From Streptomyces sp. NBC_01669 (GTDB taxonomy: Bacteria; Actinomycetota; Actinomycetes; Streptomycetales; Streptomycetaceae), in NCBI RefSeq assembly GCF_026339735.1, contig NZ_JAPEQG010000001.1:1240001-1304000 (forward strand): a DNA stretch of 64,000 nucleotides, in the 5' to 3' direction. Below the pieces are notes generated by a model. That model saw nothing but the letters and a program-made list of their open reading frames with translations. It was not told the origin of the DNA and did no database searches. Below, one piece after another: positions 26,183 to 34,527 of the stretch. Every line of letters begins with the position of its first letter. The stretch's first letter is position 1. Made by a program: the position numbers and the translations under genes.

Positions 26183-27541
26183 ATGTCCCCCGGACCCACC
26201 ATCGATGCCCACGTCCGCCTCGACGTCCACCCCACGCACTCCAGCGCCGTGACCGCCACTCTGACCGGCCCGCAGGCCCGCATCGCACACATGGGCCTGG
26301 AAGCAGCCGGCTGGACCGTCGTGGCGGACAACGTCCTGGCCCTGGTCCGCATCGACGCCGAGGAGCCCTACTGGGCCAAGGACGCAGCCAAGCACCTGGC
26401 AGCCGAGGGGATCGCCGTCGAGATCACTTCTCGCCTCCAAGAGGCCATGGACGAGGAATGGACCTGGGCCAACTACCCGATGCCCTGGTGCACCCGCAGC
26501 GAAATCCGCGAGGTCTCCAACGAGGCCCAGAAGATCCACGACGACATCCGCCACGGCCACCTCCTCATCCACGCCCACGCCCACGACGGCCACACCACCG
26601 TCGCAGTCGGCACCTACCTGCACCGCACCGGCAAGTCCGTCTACCTCCACGGCGAGAACCACCTGCGGCAGGTCGCCGACACCTTCGACTCGCCCGCCCA
26701 GGCCCTGCTCGCGTTCGAGAAGGTCCACGGCGCGCAGATGCGCCCGGGCCCGGCACCCCTGACGGACACCGAGCGCTCCGCCGCCGAAGCCCGCAAGCCG
26801 CTCGCTCCCCCCACAACCGAGCCAAAACCGTCCGCGCCGGAGCCGGTCCCCGTCTACCTGGCCGACGCCGGCGACCACGACGCCCTCCTCGACCACTTCC
26901 TCTACGCGCACGGTGAATTCGAGAAGTGGCGGACCTGGTCGGATGAGACGACTCACGCCATCCACGAGTCCCAGACCCTGCGTATCGAGCGCGTCCACGA
27001 AACTCAGCCCCGCGACATCGCGTGGACCATCGCCGCCTACGAGACCCCCGTCTCCGAGCGCATGTGGGGCCTCGCCGCGACCGCCGCCCCGGTGCTGGAG
27101 GAACTGCTGAACCACATTGCCGACGGTGATGGTTGGGACACAGCCGTCAACACTCCCGTGGACGAGAGGGTGGGCACCGTGGCCGCGCAGCCACTTACGG
27201 AGGCCGGGTGGAAGCACACCTTGAAGGGGCACGGGATCCGCTGGACGTCCCCCGATGGGGAGGCAGGCGTTCAGTTCGCCCCCTTGACCGCCCAGCACCC
27301 TCAGAACCCAGCGACGTGGACGATCTGGGCCGGTCCCGGCCCGGAGCGGCCCACCTGGGCCATCACCGCGTCCCCGCCCACCCCGAGTTCGCTGCTGGCG
27401 GGCCTCTCCGAGACCCTCGCCCACGACATCGGCCATCGTCGCCGCCGTACCGCGGGCGAAGGACGCGGGACGAGTTTCGTCACCAGCCCACTGGCCATAC
27501 CCGCGGTCGCAGCCAGCCCCGCTGGCAGCCGTTCACGCTGA
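26183..27541 (+). CDS. hypothetical protein with C-terminal DUF317-like domain
   Basis: 452 aa; CAGGAGAGG lies upstream of ATG 26183. Residues 1-100 are a compact alpha/beta region (HVRLDVHPTHSSAV, MGLEAAGWTVVAD). A second alpha/beta region covers 115-200, followed by a Pro-rich linker. The C-terminal part (about 340-420) is DUF317-like (AAQPLTEAGWKHTLKGHGIRW, WTIWAGPGPERPTWAI, LLAGLSETLAHD). The second hairpin repeat follows 17 bases after the stop. Function unknown. Confidence 0.65.
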   Translation: MSPGPTIDAHVRLDVHPTHSSAVTATLTGPQARIAHMGLEAAGWTVVADNVLALVRIDAEEPYWAKDAAKHLAAEGIAVEITSRLQEAMDEEWTWANYPMPWCTRSEIREVSNEAQKIHDDIRHGHLLIHAHAHDGHTTVAVGTYLHRTGKSVYLHGENHLRQVADTFDSPAQALLAFEKVHGAQMRPGPAPLTDTERSAAEARKPLAPPTTEPKPSAPEPVPVYLADAGDHDALLDHFLYAHGEFEKWRTWSDETTHAIHESQTLRIERVHETQPRDIAWTIAAYETPVSERMWGLAATAAPVLEELLNHIADGDGWDTAVNTPVDERVGTVAAQPLTEAGWKHTLKGHGIRWTSPDGEAGVQFAPLTAQHPQNPATWTIWAGPGPERPTWAITASPPTPSSLLAGLSETLAHDIGHRRRRTAGEGRGTSFVTSPLAIPAVAASPAGSRSR

Positions 27542-27556
27542 CCACCGGCTGCCGAG

Positions 27557-27620
27557 AGCGGGGCAACATAGCGCGGGATCGCCGGTTAGCCAAACCGGCG
27601 ATCCCGCGCATCATTGATAG
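27557..27620 (+). repeat. hairpin element with conserved flanks, copy 2
   Basis: Flank AGCGGGGCAACATAG, then a perfect 17-bp inverted repeat (27571-27587 with 27593-27609) around the loop AGCCA, then ATTGATAG. The stem differs from copy 1 (10404-10465) at paired positions, so base pairing is preserved. As in copy 1 it sits just after a stop codon. A ribosome-binding-like GAAAGG follows about 30 bases later, and an IS701-type element is inserted at 27696-27699, possibly within the gene this element once preceded. Confidence 0.65.
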
Positions 27621-27699
27621 TCCACCGCCACGTCCCACTCGCACGTCGAAAGGCATCACCCCACGACCTCAGAACAGCCACGAAGCCGTCACGGCCTAG

Positions 27700-29141
27700 T
27701 AGGGCTTGGTCAGGTCGGTGCGAGTGCTGGTATGTCGCGGTGGCAGGTGGGGCAGGCGCCGGCCCAGGCTGCGAGCAGTAGCTGCAGCTCGCGGACGACT
27801 TGGTAGAGGCTCAGGCCGGCGCCGTGTCTTTTGGGGCTCTGGCCAGTCGCTGCAGGGTGCAAAAGGCGTGCGCGACGGAGACGAGGGTGACGTGGTGGTG
27901 CCAGCCGGTCCAGGTCCGGCCCTCGAAGTGGGCCAGGCCGAGGGCCTGTTTCATCTCCCGGTAGTCGTGCTCGATGCGCCAGCGAAGCTTGGCCAGGCGG
28001 ACCAGGGTGGTCAGCGGGGTGTCGGCGGGCAGGTCGGACAGCCAGAACTGGACGGGTTCGGCCTGGTCGGCGGGCCATTCGGCCAGGAGCCAGCACTCGG
28101 GCAGCTCCGGGCCGTCAACGGCCTGGCGGACCTCGCGGCCGGCAGGCCGGATCCGCATGGTCACAAACCGCGAGTACATCCGTTTGAAGCCGCTGCGGCC
28201 GTTGCCGGGCCGGGAGCCCTCACGCCATTGCACCGGCTTTGCTGCCTTCCGGCCGGCCATGGTGACCAGCTGTTTCACCGATTGCGGCTTGTCCGGGTAC
28301 TTCGCCACCGGCGGACGTCCGTTCCCGCTGTATGGCTCGGTCACCGGCACGGCTTCGCCGGGCTGAGCCGACAACGTGGTGGAGATGCCCACGACGTAGT
28401 TGAGGCCGCGGGCCTGCAGGCCGTGCCGGAACGCCGCCGCATCGCCGTATCCGGCGTCCGCGATGGCCAGCGGCACCTCGATCCCCCACGAGCGGGTCTC
28501 ATCAAGCATGTCGAGTGCGAGCTGCCACTTCTCCACATGCCCGACATCGTCGGGGATCTGGCACGCGGCGCGGCGGGCGACCTTGTCCGGGTCGGCCTTC
28601 GCGGACCCGGGCGCCCAGGTCTCGGGCAAAAACAGCCGCCAGTCGACCGCCGCCGAGGCATGATCCGAGGCCAGGTGCAGCGAGACACCCACCTGGCAGT
28701 TGGTGACCTTGCCCGCGGTGCCGGTGTACTGCCGCGACACGCACGCCGAGGCGTTGCCGTCCTTGAGGAACCCGGTGTCATCGAAGATCAGCGCCTTCGG
28801 CCGGACCGCCACGTCCATCTTCCAGGCCAGCCGGGCCCGCACATGCGCCGGATCCCACGGACTGGTGGTGATGAAGTGGGCCAGCGCCTGCCGGTTCCCG
28901 TCCTCACCCAGCCGGGCTGCCATCGGCTCGACGGACTTGCGCTGCCCGTCGGTCAGCAGCCCCCGCAGGTAGACCTGCCCCCACCGACGCTGATCATCAC
29001 GCGCGAACGGCTCGAAGACCTCTGCCGCAAGGTCCTCCAACTCGCCACGCACAGACGCGATTTCTTCCGGAGTCACACGCCTTCAACGACACACTGAGCC
29101 CACAGGACACGCACCACCAACACCGACCTGACCAAGCCCTA
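27700..29141 (-). mobile_element. IS701-family insertion sequence, complete
   Basis: A 1442-bp element bounded by perfect 21-bp terminal inverted repeats (27700-27720 and 29121-29141; outer bases TAGGGCTTGGTCAGG...). It is flanked by direct CTAG repeats at 27696-27699 and 29142-29145. CTAG/YTAR target duplication is characteristic of IS701-type elements. The single transposase gene on the minus strand is intact, so the element may still be active. It lies between the conjugative block and the nuclease remnants. Confidence 0.92.
27811..29076 (-). CDS. IS701-family DDE transposase
   Basis: 421 aa, full length, start on the minus strand at 29076. It cuts and rejoins the element ends. DDE-type acidic motifs are IFDDTGFLKDG near residues 97-107 and IADAGYGD further on. 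SVEPMAARLG and GVSLHLAS segments match IS701-family (DDE_5-like) transposases. There is no frameshift. The stop is about 110 bases from the left end of the element. Confidence 0.9.
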   Translation of the reverse strand: MTPEEIASVRGELEDLAAEVFEPFARDDQRRWGQVYLRGLLTDGQRKSVEPMAARLGEDGNRQALAHFITTSPWDPAHVRARLAWKMDVAVRPKALIFDDTGFLKDGNASACVSRQYTGTAGKVTNCQVGVSLHLASDHASAAVDWRLFLPETWAPGSAKADPDKVARRAACQIPDDVGHVEKWQLALDMLDETRSWGIEVPLAIADAGYGDAAAFRHGLQARGLNYVVGISTTLSAQPGEAVPVTEPYSGNGRPPVAKYPDKPQSVKQLVTMAGRKAAKPVQWREGSRPGNGRSGFKRMYSRFVTMRIRPAGREVRQAVDGPELPECWLLAEWPADQAEPVQFWLSDLPADTPLTTLVRLAKLRWRIEHDYREMKQALGLAHFEGRTWTGWHHHVTLVSVAHAFCTLQRLARAPKDTAPA

Positions 29142-29159
29142 CTAGAGGCCAGCAGGCGA

Positions 29160-29804
29160 TCACGCCGCCGCGTAGCTCGCCAGGAACAGCTCCTGCGCCC
29201 GCTCCACGTCCCTCGGCGTACGGAGCTGCACCTCCAGATCACCCGTCCCGTGGTGACCGAGCCCGGACACGTCCCGGGTGAAGCCCGGAACGAGGTCGAC
29301 GTCTTTCGGGTCGACCTTCAGGTAGACCAGGAGCTTGGTGCGCTGCGGCGGGCACAGACAGGCGAAGTTCCGCAGCCGCTGATATGCCCGGTACTGCTTG
29401 CGCTCCACGCGGTTCACGCCGTCCCCGAGCCCGAGCAGGGCCTCGTCGACCGCGCTCGCCAACGCCACCATCAACGCGTCCCCACCGTCTGCCGCTGCCT
29501 GGGCAACAGACTGGCGCCGTGCCCGGTGGGCCACCCGCATGCCGCCGCTCACGGACGCCACGGTCTCAAGACCGAGCAGGTCACTGCCGAAGAATCGGTA
29601 GCGGACCAGGTCGATCGAGCGCCGGTGCTCGCGCACGGCGTGCACGTCGTAGCGGGTGAAGTCTCCGGCGATACAGATCAGGCGCGGGCCGCTCCACAGA
29701 ACCTGGGACGCGGCCGTCACCCCGAGCCGGTCGCGGACCAGGTGCTCGAACTCAGCCCGGTGGTCCATCAGCCACGCCAGGTAAAACAGGCCCTGGTTGA
29801 TCAC
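29160..29804 (-). pseudogene. truncated DUF5655-type protein (C-terminal half)
   Basis: 214 aa from GTG 29804 as drawn, with AGAAGG just upstream. In relatives INQGLFYLAWLMDH, then WSGPRLICIAGDFTRYDVHAV is internal and preceded by a DUF91/NucS-like nuclease domain. Here the frame is open only a short way upstream (SAPNEFREG). The C-terminal 85 residues match DUF5655 (LVYLKVDPKDVDLVPGFTRDV, then G.GDLEVQLRTP). The protein is therefore probably a 5'-truncated restriction-like gene; a new start may still express it. Its 3' end lies 15 bases from the IS701 target duplication. Confidence 0.6.
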
Positions 29805-29899
29805 GCCTTCTCTGAACTCATTCGGTGCGCTTCCGGACGGTCATCGGCCAGCCGCTGGCATCAGTCCTGCCACTCATCCAGCGGGATGACTCCGAGGCT

Positions 29900-30739
29900 T
29901 CAGCACCCCGTGAAAGCGGGGGCCCATGTGAGGAGGATCCCGCTGGCCTCAGCGAGCGAGGTCCACCTGGGGTCAGCTGGCTGCTTCTCCAGCACCAGAA
30001 CAGGGCGTATTTGACCGAACGTCCTTGCCAATTGCAGCTGATGGGCATAGTCGAGAACCTGTCCGATCCCCAGTCGAATCTGCTGATCCTCACTTGCGCC
30101 GGTCAAGCTCTTCACCTCGGCGATGAAGACCTCATCATCACGCGACCAGCCCGCATCGAATCGAGGAGCATTGCGAGCGTGCCCGCGGAGTTCGATGTCC
30201 TGGCGGGACAGGTGGTCGATGAGTGCCGCGATCGTCGACTCGTATGCCTCAGTGCCCTTGTCGAGGTGGGCAAGATCGAGGGCCAACACACCAGAATCGT
30301 GGCGACCGACTCTGTGTCGCTGCAGCGGGCCGCCCAAAATTCCGTCCCCAGCCTGCGGGAGGACGAGAACGTGATCGTCTGTGCCCTGCGCCCGTTGCAA
30401 CTCTCGGCAACGCGCAGGGTGTCCGCCGATCAGGTCTGCGAAGCCGTCTCCGTCCACGACACATACGTGGTATCCCCGGTCGCGTTCCCATGCAGCGCGC
30501 ACGAGCTTCTTGCTGTACTCGCGGTGAGTGTCGGTCACGGCCTGACTGGCGAGATCGCCGTGCACGAAGACCGTGATCTTGCGTGAGAAGTCCGGCTTCC
30601 AGCCCGCTCCGAGCTGTTGGGCCATCTCGCGACAGTCTTTTCGGATTACCCATTCGCCGTCTATGAGTACTTTGCCCGTGATGCAGAGCGTCTGCCCGCT
30701 GAGCGAGTGAACCCAGCCGTCACAGAGATTCCCGTCCAT
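29900..30739 (-). CDS. BRCT-like domain fused to PD-(D/E)XK nuclease-like domain
   Basis: 279 aa from ATG 30739, chosen for GAGGGGGG four bases upstream; GTG 30778 is an alternative. Residues 10-105 read as a BRCT-like domain (LSGQTLCITGKV, REMAQQLGAGWK, KITVFVHGDL, KKLVRAAWERDRGYHVCVVDGDGF). Residues 165-270 fit a restriction-type nuclease core: D195 in RFDAGW, E208-V-K210 in FIAEVKS, and the QIRLGIGQVLDYAHQL helix. The intervening region (110-160) is less structured. It could be a DNA-break-recognising restriction or repair nuclease; the function is inferred from domains only. Located beside the truncated DUF5655 gene on the same strand. Confidence 0.65.
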   Translation of the reverse strand: MDGNLCDGWVHSLSGQTLCITGKVLIDGEWVIRKDCREMAQQLGAGWKPDFSRKITVFVHGDLASQAVTDTHREYSKKLVRAAWERDRGYHVCVVDGDGFADLIGGHPARCRELQRAQGTDDHVLVLPQAGDGILGGPLQRHRVGRHDSGVLALDLAHLDKGTEAYESTIAALIDHLSRQDIELRGHARNAPRFDAGWSRDDEVFIAEVKSLTGASEDQQIRLGIGQVLDYAHQLQLARTFGQIRPVLVLEKQPADPRWTSLAEASGILLTWAPAFTGC

Positions 30740-30814
30740 GAGACCCCCCTCTATGCTGTCGCGAATATCTTGCCGCACGGCGGCATCCGGCTCCGCTTGG
30801 GCGATGGGCAGCCA

Positions 30815-31034
30815 TCATGAGGACGCTGTTCTCCTGTCCGGTTGGCTGGTCGGAATGCCGAGGTCGACGACGCTGCGGTTGGCGGGGCGCCGGTTGAGCT
30901 GCACGAGTTTCTCCTCTGCTCCGGCAAGGCTCACCTGCAGCCCTTCCACCTCGCCGAGCCACCCCTCGCGCTCGGCCTCGGCAACGCGGGCGAGGAGGTT
31001 GTCTCGGATCTCGACGAGCCGAGGGGCTTCTGAG
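30815..31034 (-). pseudogene. C-terminal remnant of an integrase-like protein
   Basis: About 72 codons on the minus strand ending at TGA 30815-30817: EAPRLVEIRDNLLAR, VAEAEREGWLGEVEG, SLAGAEEKLVQL, and VVDLGIP. I associate this tail with actinobacterial site-specific integrases; the rest of the protein is absent. It lies 140 bases from a broken tRNA gene, the usual integration context. A second, shorter copy of the same tail occurs at 62.05-62.23 kb. The integrase assignment is from memory and needs a search. Confidence 0.5.
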
Positions 31035-31121
31035 CTGTGAAGATTGTGTGAGATCCTACGGGCGGCCCAGCCAGGGAACGCTTGCGTCTCCCTACCACCG
31101 GGGATCTACGATTCCCCCATG

Positions 31122-31144
31122 TGTCCCCCGCTTCCCGGGGGACA
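31122..31144. terminator. GC-rich hairpin
   Basis: Perfect 9-bp inverted repeat TGTCCCCCG / CGGGGGACA with a 5-base loop, between the integrase-like remnant and the tRNA fragment. A smaller hairpin CTGCG-TTTT-CGCAG follows at 31156-31169. These could be transcription terminators or the folded edge of an integrated element. Direction cannot be decided. Confidence 0.4.
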
Positions 31145-31173
31145 GCGCAAGGAAGCTGCGTTTTCGCAGGTCA

Positions 31174-31215
31174 GCCCCCGTAGCTCAGTGGATAGAGCAG
31201 GTGCCTTCTAAGCAC
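31174..31215 (+). pseudogene. 5' half of a tRNA-Arg (anticodon UCU)
   Basis: Acceptor strand GCCCCCG, D-arm GCTC/GAGC, and anticodon stem GGTGC with loop CTTCTAA (anticodon TCT at 31207-31209) and four pairing bases GCAC are all present. The sequence then departs from tRNA: no variable loop, no GGTTCGA T-arm and no complementary CGGGGGC. The break falls in the anticodon arm, where tyrosine integrases commonly cross over in tRNA genes. This marks an old attachment-site junction at the left edge of the defence island. From 31216 to 31537 there is no gene; the last 100 bases are AT-richer and probably carry the promoter of jetA. Confidence 0.75.
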
Positions 31216-31537
31216 ACGCTGGCTCAGACTGCAGGGGCCAGATGATCCAGCGACGTTGCTGCGTTCGCAGTCGATCAGGCCAGCAGCGCTCTCCCCAGTC
31301 GGGCGTCCGATGCCGCACGCCCGTAAGGCGCCATCTGGGACGAGTTCATCGGATCTTCCGCGTCTGGCAGTGGCAAGTTCTTTGGCAGGAACCGCTTGTG
31401 TACACGCGGGCCCCGAGGCTCCGATACATCAGCCAATAACCACACCAGAAATAGGCCATTCGTTCGAATTCTACGGTCATTGTCAGTGCCGCCTGTCAAG
31501 GTATGCGCAATACGACTCGAGACGAGGGGCAGCATTG

Positions 31538-33106
31538 GTGTTCCAGCGAGATGACTCGGGAGTTTCCGAGTCATTCGATCTTGATTCATTGACAGTGGGC
31601 GACCGCCTGCGGCTGTTCAACTTCACCCAGCGCGATGACCACGTGGCTTACCTGTGGGTGCTGCGGGCGATGAACGTGCTACGTGCCGTCCACCAGCTGC
31701 AGGTCCACCCCGACGACGTAGCCAGCGCTCTCAACGAGCTCGCGACAGCGCATGACGAGGTGCCGTCTGCCGCAGACTTGAACCTACGAGCCATGCTCGA
31801 CAACCTGTCCGCGGACAATGAGCAGGTCCTCTACCGGGTGGAGGACGCGGCGCGGTGCGGCAATTTGGCCGCGTACCGAAACCGGCAGTCGGTCTACCAG
31901 TTCACGGAGATTGGTTACCGCGTCTATTGCGCCGTGGAGGAGGTCATCGGCTCCCGCGTGCAGGACGCGAACCTGTCACGGCTGGTCTTCGCCGACATCC
32001 TGTCGGACTTCAAGGCGCTGGCGGCCGCGAACCGGGAAGGCGACCGGGACGAGGTGTATCGCAAGCTCGCGCGCCTCGACAGTGTGCTGGAGGACATGAC
32101 GCAACGGGCGGCGCGTTTCTATCTGACCCTCAACGACGTGGCGCGTACGACGGATATCTCCCCGGAGACGTTTCTGCGCTACAAGCACGCGTTGCTGGCG
32201 CACATGAGTGAGTTCACGGCAGAGCTGGAACGCTACGCACCCCGGCTGGCCGAGGCCGTGTACGAGGTGGAGGACAGCGGGGTGGAGACCCTGTTGGAGC
32301 GGGCCGCCGGTGTAGATGAGCGGCCCATGATGCGTCCGGCCGCGCGGCTTGAGGACTGGCGGCGGCGCTGGACGGGACTGCGCCAGTGGTTCTTGGCGGA
32401 AGGTGCTGGGGAGACCAAGGCCGCCCAGTTGCAAGGCGCTACCCGCACCGCAATCTCCGGGGTCATCGCCCTATTGCGGCAGGTGACGGAGTCGCGGCGA
32501 GGCGGGGTGAGCCGGACCACCCAGCTGCGGCATCTCGCCACCTGGGCGGCCGGGGCGCCGGATGAGCAGGCGGCCAACGCTCTGGTGTCCGCTGCTTTCG
32601 ACCTGCGCTCGGTGCGGCATCTGTCGGGCGCGCATGACGATGGTGATCAGATCTCGCCGCGTACGACGTGGTGGGATGCGCCCGGGGTGGAGGTCAGCAT
32701 CAGCTTGTTCAGACATGGCAAGCGGCCGGCGCCGGGCGGCCCGCAGCCGGTCCGGGCGAGCCGTGGTGCCCATGCCCGGCTGCGTGAGCAGCAGTTGGCG
32801 GAGCGGGCCGCGGACCGGGAGGCCGCCACGGATCTTCTGGACCATGGGCCCCACGATCGGGTGCTGAACGCGGCGGAGACCCGCGCCGTGCTGAAACTGC
32901 TGACCCGTGCCCTTCAGGCGCGGACGATCGTGGCGGGCCGGCTGCGTTCGGGCACCGGCAGCAGCGACGTCCTGACGCTGCGCCTGGTCCCAAGCGAGCG
33001 CGGCAGCCAGCTGCGGACCGAGACCGGCACTCTGCACCTGCCTGGCTTCACTCTGGAGATCAAGCCCCACGGTGCGATGCGTCGACGCCGAACGGAGACG
33101 TCCTGA
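31538..33106 (+). CDS. jetA: Wadjet JetA, type II-like (DUF2397/TIGR02677)
   Basis: 522 aa. GTG 31538 is chosen for GAGGGG eight bases upstream and because the family homology starts there (FDLDSLTVGDRLRLFNFTQRDD); a longer frame upstream reaches into the tRNA region. This is a helical, winged-helix-containing kleisin-like subunit of the Wadjet SMC complex, which recognises and restricts circular plasmid DNA. JetA, JetB and JetC form the loop-extruding complex and JetD cuts. The gene shares one base with jetB (TGATG). AT-richer sequence just upstream suggests its own promoter. Confidence 0.88.
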   Translation: MFQRDDSGVSESFDLDSLTVGDRLRLFNFTQRDDHVAYLWVLRAMNVLRAVHQLQVHPDDVASALNELATAHDEVPSAADLNLRAMLDNLSADNEQVLYRVEDAARCGNLAAYRNRQSVYQFTEIGYRVYCAVEEVIGSRVQDANLSRLVFADILSDFKALAAANREGDRDEVYRKLARLDSVLEDMTQRAARFYLTLNDVARTTDISPETFLRYKHALLAHMSEFTAELERYAPRLAEAVYEVEDSGVETLLERAAGVDERPMMRPAARLEDWRRRWTGLRQWFLAEGAGETKAAQLQGATRTAISGVIALLRQVTESRRGGVSRTTQLRHLATWAAGAPDEQAANALVSAAFDLRSVRHLSGAHDDGDQISPRTTWWDAPGVEVSISLFRHGKRPAPGGPQPVRASRGAHARLREQQLAERAADREAATDLLDHGPHDRVLNAAETRAVLKLLTRALQARTIVAGRLRSGTGSSDVLTLRLVPSERGSQLRTETGTLHLPGFTLEIKPHGAMRRRRTETS

Positions 33107-34527
33107 TGCCCGCCCATCGCGTAGCCGCAACTGTGGAGCCTGCGGACCTTGGCTCGTACCAGCAAGCGGCCCGGCTCATGCTGCTGCACGGAGTCGTCAA
33201 CGAGAGCTACCCGCGGGCCAAGGCCCTTGCGCTGGTGCTGCAGTGGGCCGACGAACTGGCCAAGGATTTCCGGGACCTGTTCGGCTACTCCTTGCAGACC
33301 AGCGCCCATCACGCACGGCTGCTGCGGCGGCTGGATGCCTTCGATGCCAGCCAGGCGTTCCTGACGGTGAAGAGCAAGAAGCCGTTCGACCGGCGCCGGC
33401 TGGCCTACCTGTGCCTGATCCTGGCGTGCCTGCACCGGTCGCGGGTCGAGATCAACCTCGCCGATCTCGTCAAGCTCCTCGCGCCCTCGGCCAATGCGAT
33501 CGAGCACCTGGGCTTCGATGCGACCGCGCCGGGTCACAAGGACGCGGTCGTTGACGTGGTGGACTGGCTGGTCGACCGCGGTGCGCTGCGGATCTCCGAC
33601 GGGTCCATGGAGGACTGGGCCCGTGACCACGACCGTGGGGACGCGCTGTTCGACATCGACCACGACACCTGCGCGGCGCTGTTCCGGCCGAACAAGCCCC
33701 TCCAGCATCTGGTCAGCGCTGCCGGCCTGTTGGATGCGCTGACCGCCGGCATCGGCCGGGACCCCCGGCGGCGGTACGCTGCCCAGCGAGCCCGGCGGTT
33801 GCTGATCGAGTACCCGGTGGTCTACTTCGGCGACACCGACGCGGAGACGGCGATAGCGCTGCGCCAGCCCACCCTGGCCGAGGACATCGCACGGCTGACC
33901 GGGTTGCCCGTCGAGCGCCGGGCCGAGGGGATCATGCTCGTCGACACCACTGGGCACTTCACCGACAAGCGGTTCCCCGGCCGCGGCGGCGCGGTCAACC
34001 GCACCGCCGGGCTGATGCTCGCGAAGATCGCGGACCTTCGGGAGGACCCGGACCGAGCCGGCACTCTCCAGTACCTGCTGCCCGCCGATCCGGGGGAGGA
34101 ACACGCCGACCTGGTGCGCCGTATCGATATGGCCCTGCCGCAGGCCGGCACGCTCGAAGCGCTGGCTCACGACCCCCACGCGGACACCGGCCAGCACCCG
34201 GATGAGGCCGATCCCGGCGCCACGGAGGATGAGGGGCAGACGAGCTTGCCTTTCGTGGAAGACGGCACGCTGGAGCAGATGATCACCGAACTTTATGAAG
34301 AGTTCGGCCCCTCCTCCTTCACCAACAAGTGGCAGGCCGATCCCGGCGGGCTGCAGTCCGAGGCGATCGCACTCCTGGCGGACCTGTGCCTTGTCCATAT
34401 CGTCCCCGGCGGGGTGCTGGTGCGGCCTGCGGCCGGCCGCTACCGCAACATCACCGCCGTCCTGCCACGTCCCGCGCTCGACGGCCAGTTCGCTCTCGAC
34501 TTCCCCACTGAGGAAACCTCTCGATGA
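33106..34527 (+). CDS. jetB: Wadjet JetB, type II-like (DUF2398/TIGR02678)
   Basis: 473 aa; TGATG junction with jetA, ATGA junction with jetC. The KITE-type winged-helix subunit of the Wadjet complex, an MukE-like partner of the kleisin. Family features: the early helical region LMLLHGVVNESYPRAKAL, SKKPFDRRRLAYLCLILACL, WLVDRGALRI, RRLLIEYPVVYF and EGIMLVDTTGHFTDKRFPG. Length and gene order match the TIGR02677-02680 quartet. No truncation is seen. Confidence 0.88.
   Translation: MPAHRVAATVEPADLGSYQQAARLMLLHGVVNESYPRAKALALVLQWADELAKDFRDLFGYSLQTSAHHARLLRRLDAFDASQAFLTVKSKKPFDRRRLAYLCLILACLHRSRVEINLADLVKLLAPSANAIEHLGFDATAPGHKDAVVDVVDWLVDRGALRISDGSMEDWARDHDRGDALFDIDHDTCAALFRPNKPLQHLVSAAGLLDALTAGIGRDPRRRYAAQRARRLLIEYPVVYFGDTDAETAIALRQPTLAEDIARLTGLPVERRAEGIMLVDTTGHFTDKRFPGRGGAVNRTAGLMLAKIADLREDPDRAGTLQYLLPADPGEEHADLVRRIDMALPQAGTLEALAHDPHADTGQHPDEADPGATEDEGQTSLPFVEDGTLEQMITELYEEFGPSSFTNKWQADPGGLQSEAIALLADLCLVHIVPGGVLVRPAAGRYRNITAVLPRPALDGQFALDFPTEETSR

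Noticed and set aside
31174..31250. Complete tRNA gene
   Set aside because: Only the 5' half is tRNA-like; no T-arm or matching acceptor strand follows.
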